A stretch of 64,000 bases of DNA from Rhizobium sp. Root1334. GTDB lineage: Bacteria > Pseudomonadota > Alphaproteobacteria > Rhizobiales > Rhizobiaceae. The position numbers and the translations under genes are program-made. Location of the stretch: NCBI RefSeq assembly GCF_001426665.1, contig NZ_LMEY01000001.1, positions 681,912 to 745,911 on the forward strand, written 5' to 3'. Positions 58,410-64,000 of the stretch are shown here, piece after piece (position 1 is the stretch's first letter; every line of letters starts with the position of its first letter). The notes below the pieces were generated by a model. The model saw only the letters and a program-made list of their open reading frames with translations, had not been told where the DNA came from and ran no database searches.

Positions 58410-59725
58410 GGCTGGTCTTCCCCCTTCAGGAGAGAATCGATCTCGTCGAGCTTCGAGCGGCCTGTGCTCAGAAACGCATCGAGAACCGGATCAACTGGCC
58501 CCTGCTCAGACGAGGCCGCCTGCGGCACCGCATTGGGTTGAGCCGCTTTCAAAGCCGCTTCCGATGCCGGTGTTGCAAACGGGCTGTCACCGCTGCCGGT
58601 GGCCACTCCGCTCTCTTCCATGGTAATATCGGATTTGACATTAGAAACAGATGCTTGCGTCAAGCTTTCCGGATTGGGTGCACGCAGCACTTCCTCCGCG
58701 ATGACCCTCGCCGCCTCACGCAACGCGCGATCCCTGGGCGAGAGTTCCGCTTCGGGAATGGCGCTGATGTCCTTGACCGCTTCAAGAATGCCTTTGGAGG
58801 GAATACCGACAAGGCCGGAATAGAGGCTGGCCAAGGCCTTGGGACCTGCATCTGCGGCATCGGAGAGATCTTGCGCCCGCGTCGACGCGAGCGTTGCCAG
58901 TTCCTGCATGCCGCCGATCGCTGCGCGGCGAGCAATGCGCAAATAGACCTCGCGCTGCCGCGGCTTGTCCATGAAGCCAAGAATTTCCTGGATCTTTATT
59001 TCCGTCTTCTCATTGTAGTTGGCAACAGCCAATTCGACGAAAACATCGGCGAACTGGCTGGCATAGGGAGATGTCAGGAAGCGCCGGGCATAGGAGAGCG
59101 AATAGGCAAAGCCCTTGTCCGGCATGCCGCCCCGGGTTGCCAGCGCGATCGAACGCCGCAAGGCAGCTTCCTCGATATTGGTACCCGGTGAGGTCAGACG
59201 CGCCCAATCGTAATATTGCACCGATTTCGCCGGGTTCTGCTGGGCTGTCGCATTTCCTAGCACCAGATAGAGATAGGGGCCGACCCGTGAATTCCGGTAT
59301 TCCGGAACGGCTTTCGCCAAGCTTTCCACCATCAGCCCACCCTTGCCGGCCAGATAATGGCTCAGCGCGTCGATGACGCGGGTATCGAAATTGCCTTCGA
59401 TGTCGTGGTTGGCAAGGTAGGACAACGTTTCCGGATTGCCGCCGCTCATCGCATAGATGAAGGCAGCATCGACATTGCGCGGATCATCGAAGACCGTGGG
59501 ATCGGCCTCGCGCAACCGCTTGTCGATCGCCGCCAGCATGAAGCGCTGCATTTCGGCTGCTGAATGATCGCCGAGCACGATGGCGTCCTGGATTGCCTGC
59601 AGCGAGCGCAGCATCTTGTAGGGCGCCAAGTCCTCCGGACCTTGCGCATGCACGGCCGTCGCCGGGGTTGTCCCGACGGCACATGCACAAAGAAGGAGGG
59701 TGCGGATCGCCTTCAGCATAACCAT
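58406..59725 (-). CDS. motC: Chemotaxis/motor protein MotC
   Basis: 439 residues from the Met at 59725, whose codon overlaps the motB stop by one base. A signal peptide (about 3-27, cleaved near VHAQ) precedes an all-helical periplasmic protein. MotC is specific to rhizobia and binds the MotB periplasmic part to adjust motor torque, giving speed variation rather than reversals. The sequence shows helical repeats reminiscent of TPR-like folds (RNSRVGPYLYLVLGNATAQQ, YDWARLTSPGTN). The motE chaperone gene is not in this window. Confidence 0.9.
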   Translation of the reverse strand: MVMLKAIRTLLLCACAVGTTPATAVHAQGPEDLAPYKMLRSLQAIQDAIVLGDHSAAEMQRFMLAAIDKRLREADPTVFDDPRNVDAAFIYAMSGGNPETLSYLANHDIEGNFDTRVIDALSHYLAGKGGLMVESLAKAVPEYRNSRVGPYLYLVLGNATAQQNPAKSVQYYDWARLTSPGTNIEEAALRRSIALATRGGMPDKGFAYSLSYARRFLTSPYASQFADVFVELAVANYNEKTEIKIQEILGFMDKPRQREVYLRIARRAAIGGMQELATLASTRAQDLSDAADAGPKALASLYSGLVGIPSKGILEAVKDISAIPEAELSPRDRALREAARVIAEEVLRAPNPESLTQASVSNVKSDITMEESGVATGSGDSPFATPASEAALKAAQPNAVPQAASSEQGPVDPVLDAFLSTGRSKLDEIDSLLKGEDQP

Positions 59726-60948
59726 CAGCCCTGGTTCGTCTGCAGCAGGATTTCGATACGACGATTGGCCGGTGCCAGCGGATCCTTGGTATCTTGGAGG
59801 CGCTTGTCGGCAAAGCCGCTGATCTGGCTGACGCGGCTCTCCGCAAGGCCGCCGCGAATGAGCATATAATAGGCGCTCTGGGCGCGATCGGACGACAGCC
59901 GCCAATTGTCATAGGCGCCCTTCTTGAACGGCCGTGCGTCCGTATGGCCCCGAATGGCAATGGCGCCGCTGCGAGCCGATAGGAGCTTTCCGATCTTTTC
60001 CATGGCGATGACCATGTCCTTTTCAGGTACGGCCGAGCCGAGCCCGAACATCGGCGTGTCGGCCTGCTCACTGATCGTCACCAGAAGCCCTCCCTCCGTT
60101 GGCGTTACCAACAGACCTTCGGCGAGCTTACCGGCGGAACCGCCGATTTCCTTTTCGATATCGGCCTTAAGGGACTTGGCGGCATCTTCACCGGATTTGA
60201 CCGGCGTCGTGCTTTCGGCGGCAGCAGGCGCATCAATTGCGGACTTGTCCGATGCATCCTTCTTGGCGGCCTCGGACTGATCTGCCAAGGCTGCAATCTC
60301 TTGCTTGGATGCGTCCGCCGGACCGTTACCAGCCTTGGCTTCGAGACTGTCGCCACCTTTTTCCGCGTTCTGCAACTCGACCTGTTTCGTCCAGAAGTCA
60401 GGGTCGAACGGATCGCGGTAGGCTTCGCCACCATCTGCACCGGTCGCGGGTCCAGACGTCGATGCGCCACCCTCACCCTTGGCGCTGATATTGGCATTGC
60501 GGCCGACTTCGTTGACGATTTCAGACATGACCGAATAGGGATTTTCAAAGAAGTCGGCGTCGGAATACTGGGTTTCCTCGCCTGACGTCGCAGTCATGTC
60601 ATCGCCGCTTTTCGCCGATCCGCCGGTCTTCGTCTCCGTTCCATCGACCTTCGACTTCATCTGGTCTTCTTCACCCTTGGCATCCTTGGCCGGCTGCTTG
60701 ACGCCTTTTTCGGACGGCTTTGCGTCGGTCAGTTGCACGGGGTTGAAATAGGACGCGAGCGCCGCCTTCGTCTGCGGGTTGGCGGCATTGATCAACCACA
60801 TGACGAGAAAGAACGCCATCATCGCCGTCATGAAGTCGGCATAGGCAATCTTCCAGGCGCCACCGTGATGTCCGTCGTGGCCGCCACTGTGACGCTTGAT
60901 GATGATGATTTCGTTCTTGCCGTGGTGGTGGCCGTCATTCTCGCTCAT
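59725..60948 (-). CDS. motB: Flagellar motor stator protein MotB
   Basis: 407 residues, longer than enteric MotB because of a Ser/Asp-rich insert (about 65-250). One membrane helix (about 33-55) carries the proton-conducting Asp38 in YADFMTAMMAFF. The C-terminal OmpA-like domain (GHTDARPFKKGAYDNWRLSSDRA) anchors the stator to peptidoglycan. Partner MotA is not in this window. It overlaps the upstream gene by 4 bases. Confidence 0.95.
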   Translation of the reverse strand: MSENDGHHHGKNEIIIIKRHSGGHDGHHGGAWKIAYADFMTAMMAFFLVMWLINAANPQTKAALASYFNPVQLTDAKPSEKGVKQPAKDAKGEEDQMKSKVDGTETKTGGSAKSGDDMTATSGEETQYSDADFFENPYSVMSEIVNEVGRNANISAKGEGGASTSGPATGADGGEAYRDPFDPDFWTKQVELQNAEKGGDSLEAKAGNGPADASKQEIAALADQSEAAKKDASDKSAIDAPAAAESTTPVKSGEDAAKSLKADIEKEIGGSAGKLAEGLLVTPTEGGLLVTISEQADTPMFGLGSAVPEKDMVIAMEKIGKLLSARSGAIAIRGHTDARPFKKGAYDNWRLSSDRAQSAYYMLIRGGLAESRVSQISGFADKRLQDTKDPLAPANRRIEILLQTNQG

Positions 60949-61601
60949 GCCAGCACCTTGCCTACGGTATCGGCCCAGGCGGCCATACGCGTCACCAGAA
61001 TGGAATCGCCGAATTCGACCGAAAGATCGACATCGTCGGTTTCCAGGTGACGGAAAATCAGGGTTTCATCATTGAGGTGACGTTTCAGCGCCTCGAAGAG
61101 CGGCGCAGGCCCCTTGACGGTGATCTTGACGCCCTCGCCGGCGCCGATCGACAAGGTGATCATCCGGGCGAGATCGGCGATAGACTTCTGCAGCAGCACG
61201 CTGTCCATGACGGGCGCCAGCACCCGTGCCGTCTGATCTGACAGCATAGCCGCAAGCTGCGACCCCATGTCGGAAAAGCGATCGTAGATCATCGCGGCGA
61301 TTTCGTTTTCGCAGCGCACGCGCATGGCCTCAAGTTCGGCAGCGTGGCGCGCATTCAGTGCGCTGATTTCAGCCTCGTTTAGCGCAAGCTGCTCCTTTTC
61401 CGCTTCCCGCCGCCCCTGCGCGAACGCCTCACTGCGCTCGGCGTCAATATCGATCTGGGGCTGGGCCTGCGGCTTCATGACAAAAGCACCATCAGCCGGG
61501 AAGTCGTCGTCCAGATCCGGAAAATACCTTGGCGGAACCAGGGACAGCTCGACCTTCGGCGCGCTGAAATCCTTGAGATAGCGGGAGATGGACGCGCTCA
61601 T
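60945..61601 (-). CDS. FliH-like flagellar protein ahead of motB
   Basis: 218 residues. A Pro/Asp-rich N terminus is followed by a long charged helix (RSEAFAQGRREAEKEQLALNEAEISAL) that looks like FliH, the negative regulator of the FliI ATPase. A mixed alpha/beta C-terminal part ends with a DVDLSVEFGDSILVTRMAAW stretch, also a FliH-like feature. It is the first gene of the motB-motC-fliK-transglycosylase unit. Related genes in rhizobia are usually left unnamed, so FliH function is an inference. Confidence 0.6.
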   Translation of the reverse strand: MSASISRYLKDFSAPKVELSLVPPRYFPDLDDDFPADGAFVMKPQAQPQIDIDAERSEAFAQGRREAEKEQLALNEAEISALNARHAAELEAMRVRCENEIAAMIYDRFSDMGSQLAAMLSDQTARVLAPVMDSVLLQKSIADLARMITLSIGAGEGVKITVKGPAPLFEALKRHLNDETLIFRHLETDDVDLSVEFGDSILVTRMAAWADTVGKVLA

Positions 61602-62103
61602 CGGCGGCCTCCACAGTCCGTGGTCAAGACCGGGTCAGCCATCCATACGGACCGCGTTGGGCTAACAAGCCTGAAAACAAAAGTCTGTGACACTTCCGGA
61701 ATGTCTCCTTCAGGACCCAGCGGAGCAGGAGTGCCGCAGGCCCGAACATTTTCAATCCGTACCAGCCTGCCGCCGGAAGGACCGGCAGTACAGACAGCAT
61801 ACAACGGCAGCACAACAATCATCTTGGCTGGCAACCCGGATGAGGATGGCTGCGATTGGAGACTATCCGGTCAAACTTGTGCGAAAATGTAGGTCAGAGA
61901 TATATCAGCCCGGCGGAAAATCTCCGGCAGGCGAAACCGGCAAAAGGTGTTGGACCGCACCTGGGCAATAGGCGCGGTCCAACCGTTTCCACCTGCCGAT
62001 GACCGGCGGCCTGGCGGAAAAGAGGCCGTCCCCTCACGAAAGGGGGAACGGCGGCAGGGGTGCCGAGACCGGTTTCATGCCCGCCGGTCCGGCGCGTTCA
62101 GGC
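61602..62103. other. Intergenic region between the flagellins and the motor operon
   Basis: 502 bases with no gene I can support. It should hold the promoter of the motB operon and the terminator of flagellin 1. A 10-bp perfect inverted repeat (61949-61958 with 61974-61983) followed on the minus strand by ACCTTTT may be the flagellin terminator. No repeat or mobile element is visible. Confidence 0.5.
61941..61983 (-). terminator. Probable terminator of flagellin 1
   Basis: GTTGGACCGC (61949-61958) pairs perfectly with GCGGTCCAAC (61974-61983) across a 15-base loop, followed on the minus strand by ACCTTTTGCC. The T tract is short. Confidence 0.5.
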
Positions 62104-63075
62104 TTACTGTTGGAACAGACGCAGGATGTTTTCGGAATTGGTGTTGGCAATCGACAGTGCCTGAATGCCCAGCTGCTGTTGCGTCTGCAGCGCCTTCAGC
62201 CGGGTCGATTCCTCGTTCATGTCGGCATCCACCAAACGGCCCACGCCCTTGTCGATCACATCCATCAGATTGGCGACAAAGTTTTCCTGCATGTCGATGC
62301 GGCTGGTGATGGCACCGAGCGTCGAAGCGGAGTCGGTCAAGCTACTGAAAATGGCATCGACAGCTTTGATCATGCCTTCGATATCATCATAGCTGGTGCC
62401 AGCCGTCAGTTCGATGACATTACCTGCCGCCGCAGTGCCGCCGCTAAACGCAAGCAGCTTATAAGTTGCAGTTGCGGTCGTCGTGCCGTTCGGCTGCGTG
62501 ACCACAACGCCCTTGGTCAACTGCCCCTTGGAGGCATCCTTGGTATCGATCAGGATTGACGCAGCAGTGTCGTAGTCCAACGTCGACACCGACACCGTAC
62601 CGTTCGTCGAGCGGTTGAAGGATGCCACGATGGACTTGGTACCCGCCGGCGTCGTGCTGTCATTGTACAGCCAGTTTTCGCCCGAGAACGACGCGGATTC
62701 AGCTGCGGATGCCAGCTGGTTCTTGAGCTCGGTCAGTTCCTTGTTGATTTTCGTCTTGTCCACGCCCGGTTCGCGTGCGGCGACCAGCTTGGCCTTGATC
62801 TCGGACACGACATCAATGGCGGAACTCATACCGGCATAGGATGTGTCAACCTTCGCAGCACCCAGCCCGAGCGCGTCCTGAACGGTCGAGAGAGCGGCGT
62901 TGTCGGAGCGCATGGTGGTCGCGATCGACCAGTATGCAGCGTTGTCGGCTGCGGTCTCGACGCGATAGCCGGACGAAATGCGGTTCTGCACTTCTTCCAT
63001 GTTCGTATTGATCGAACGCAATGTCTGGAGAGCCGCCATCGCGGCGGAATTGGTCAAAATGCTGGTCATGGTCAT
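62104..63075 (-). CDS. Flagellin
   Basis: 323 residues, complete, typical of rhizobial flagellins (about 320-395). The N-terminal D0/D1 helix (TSILTNSAAMAALQTLRSIN, then VQNRISSGYRV) and the C-terminal helix ([20 protein letters not shown] ending ILRLFQQ) are intact and flank a short variable centre. It is exported by the type III system and forms the filament. The ribosome-binding site GGGGC lies 4-5 bases before the ATG, and the leader upstream is long. Which rhizobial name (flaA, B, C or D) applies cannot be decided here. Confidence 0.95.
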   Translation of the reverse strand: MTMTSILTNSAAMAALQTLRSINTNMEEVQNRISSGYRVETAADNAAYWSIATTMRSDNAALSTVQDALGLGAAKVDTSYAGMSSAIDVVSEIKAKLVAAREPGVDKTKINKELTELKNQLASAAESASFSGENWLYNDSTTPAGTKSIVASFNRSTNGTVSVSTLDYDTAASILIDTKDASKGQLTKGVVVTQPNGTTTATATYKLLAFSGGTAAAGNVIELTAGTSYDDIEGMIKAVDAIFSSLTDSASTLGAITSRIDMQENFVANLMDVIDKGVGRLVDADMNEESTRLKALQTQQQLGIQALSIANTNSENILRLFQQ

Positions 63076-63405
63076 TGCCCCAGTTCGAAATTAAACGGAA
63101 CATTCCGGATCGGACCGGCAGCGACGGGACCAGCGTCATGCAAACTGCCCCATGTTTTGCCCAGGGACAGCCTATCGCTCTTAACGAACACTTAACAATC
63201 ATATGGTTAACAAATCATTAAGCGCGTTAGCAAGTGCGTAATCAAAATGAACAAAAATAAAGATCAATTGCCATTTCGTTAACGACCGCGATACGAGGTA
63301 AGCAAGCACGAAAAAGCCGCGCCCCTTGTGGGACGCGGCTTGTAGGCTATCCGGCGGGCCAAAGGTGAACTTAGCTCGCCGACGCTATCGTCTTGCCTGT
63401 TCCGA
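63076..63405. promoter_or_regulatory. Flagellin 1 upstream region and flagellin 2 terminator
   Basis: 330 bases between the flagellin genes. The part nearest flagellin 1 is its AT-rich promoter and long leader (several TTAA/GTTAAC runs near 63180-63290), a possible FlbT target. The part nearest flagellin 2 holds a terminator at 63311-63341. No gene is present. Confidence 0.55.
63311..63341 (-). terminator. Terminator of flagellin 2
   Basis: AAGCCGCG (63314-63321) pairs with CGCGGCTT (63334-63341), followed on the minus strand by T residues (complement of AAAAA at 63311-63315). It lies about 65 bases past the natural stop of the second flagellin. Confidence 0.8.
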
Positions 63406-64000
63406 TTAACGGAAGAGCGAGAGGATGTTTTCCGAATTGGAGTTGGCGATCGAGAGCGACTGGATCCCGAGCTGCTGCTGTGTCTGCAGGGCCTTGAGGC
63501 GGGTCGACTCTTCGTTCATGTCGGCATCGACGAGGCGGCCGACGCCCTTGTCGATCACGTCCATCAGAGGGCCTTGAGGCGGGTCGACTCTTCGTTCATG
63601 TCGGCATCGACGAGGCGGCCGACGCCCTTGTCGATCACGTCCATCAGGTCGGCCATGAAGTCGTCCTGCATCGAGATGCGGGTGTTCGTGGCGCCGAGCG
63701 TGGCAGCAGCATCCGTGAGGTTGGTCAGCATCTTGTCGACGGCGCTGATCATGCCTTCGATGTTGTCGTCGCTGGTTGTTGCCGTCAGTTCGATGACGGT
63801 ACCCGTTACGCCGGTACCACCAGCACTGACCAGGCGATACGTAGCAGCAGCCGTCGTTGCGCCGCTCGGCTGGGTGACAGCAATGTCCTGGGTCAGCCGA
63901 CCCTTTGTGGCATCCTTGGTGTCGATCAGAACCGATGTCGAAGCATCGAATTTCAGAACGCCAACCGCAACGTTGCCAGAAGCGTCACGTGTGAAGGAGC
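63406..64000 (-). pseudogene. Second flagellin, frameshifted by an internal 80-bp duplication; 5' end outside window
   Basis: Reading leftward from the window edge, the frame codes flagellin sequence closely like the neighbouring gene ([29 protein letters not shown]), then stops with TGA at 63564-63566 right after RLKAL. Immediately beyond, the same 80 bases are repeated and then continue in another frame as [20 protein letters not shown] to a natural TAA at 63406-63408. Removing one copy restores a full-length flagellin. As written, the product lacks its last 27 residues, the C-terminal D0 helix needed for filament packing. It is either a real inactivating duplication or a sequencing/assembly error. 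Confidence 0.85.
63488..63647. repeat. Exact 80-bp tandem duplication in the second flagellin gene
   Basis: Bases 63488-63567 and 63568-63647 are identical (both run from AGGGCCTTGAGG to CACGTCCATCAG). Bases on each side differ, so the unit is exactly 80 bp. Since 80 is not a multiple of 3 the copy shifts the reading frame. Confidence 0.97.

Noticed and set aside
63564..63752. A short separate gene at the end of the second flagellin
   Set aside because: It is simply the part of the flagellin frame between an internal Met and the stop made by the 80-bp duplication.

Overview
The window looks like chromosomal DNA of a Rhizobiaceae alphaproteobacterium (Rhizobium/Agrobacterium/Sinorhizobium group). 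The grounds are GC-rich coding sequence, an aglEFGAK alpha-glucoside operon with a LacI repressor, a zwf-pgl-edd Entner-Doudoroff cluster, a rhizobial-type intergenic palindrome, and a rhizobial flagellar cluster (flagellins, a FliH-like gene, motB, motC, fliK, transglycosylase, rem, flgE, flgK, flgL, flaF, flbT, flgD, fliQ, flhA, fliR) in the order I remember from Sinorhizobium meliloti. Species assignment is inference; no rRNA or tRNA is present to fix it.

Layout. 1-5.2 kb: a 5'-truncated alpha/beta hydrolase, a possible small RNA, acetoacetyl-CoA synthetase and an AsmA-like protein. 5.4-9.4 kb: a putrescine-type ABC importer (potF-G-H-I) with a hairpin between binding protein and ATPase. 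9.8-15.3 kb: fatty acid desaturase, a short-chain-fatty-acid-type regulator divergent from isocitrate lyase, a small conserved-looking ORF, and a LysR regulator. 15.3-18.4 kb: a large chemoreceptor and a 51-residue membrane protein. 18.6-27 kb: a BaiN-type flavoprotein, a glutamine-synthetase-like/FAD oxidase pair likely to degrade putrescine through gamma-glutamyl intermediates, then zwf, pgl and edd. 27-28 kb: a GFA-fold protein and a probable PilZ protein. 28.1-36.1 kb: aglK-A-G-F-E with divergent aglR and two near-identical palindromic operators. 36.1-37 kb: folD. 37.2-44.9 kb: surface polysaccharide genes (Wzz-like co-polymerase, flippase, three glycosyltransferases and a DUF6492-like protein). 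44.9-64 kb: flagellar and motor genes, almost all on the minus strand, ending in two flagellin genes.

How they work together. The metabolic half is a carbon and nitrogen scavenging set: alpha-glucosides enter through AglEFGK, AglA cleaves them to glucose, and Zwf/Pgl/Edd carry glucose 6-phosphate to KDPG. Putrescine enters by PotFGHI and is probably oxidised by the PuuA/PuuB-like pair. Acetoacetate and acetyl-CoA are handled by AcsA2-like synthetase and AceA. The other half is cell surface and motility.

The most striking sequence-level observation is an exact 80-bp tandem duplication inside the second flagellin gene (63488-63647). It shifts the frame and puts a stop at the junction, removing the last 27 residues that the undisrupted gene would encode. 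I found no convincing undescribed multi-gene system. The least explained pieces are the polysaccharide cluster that lacks a visible polymerase and initiating transferase, four poorly characterised flagellar-operon proteins, and several candidate regulatory hairpins.
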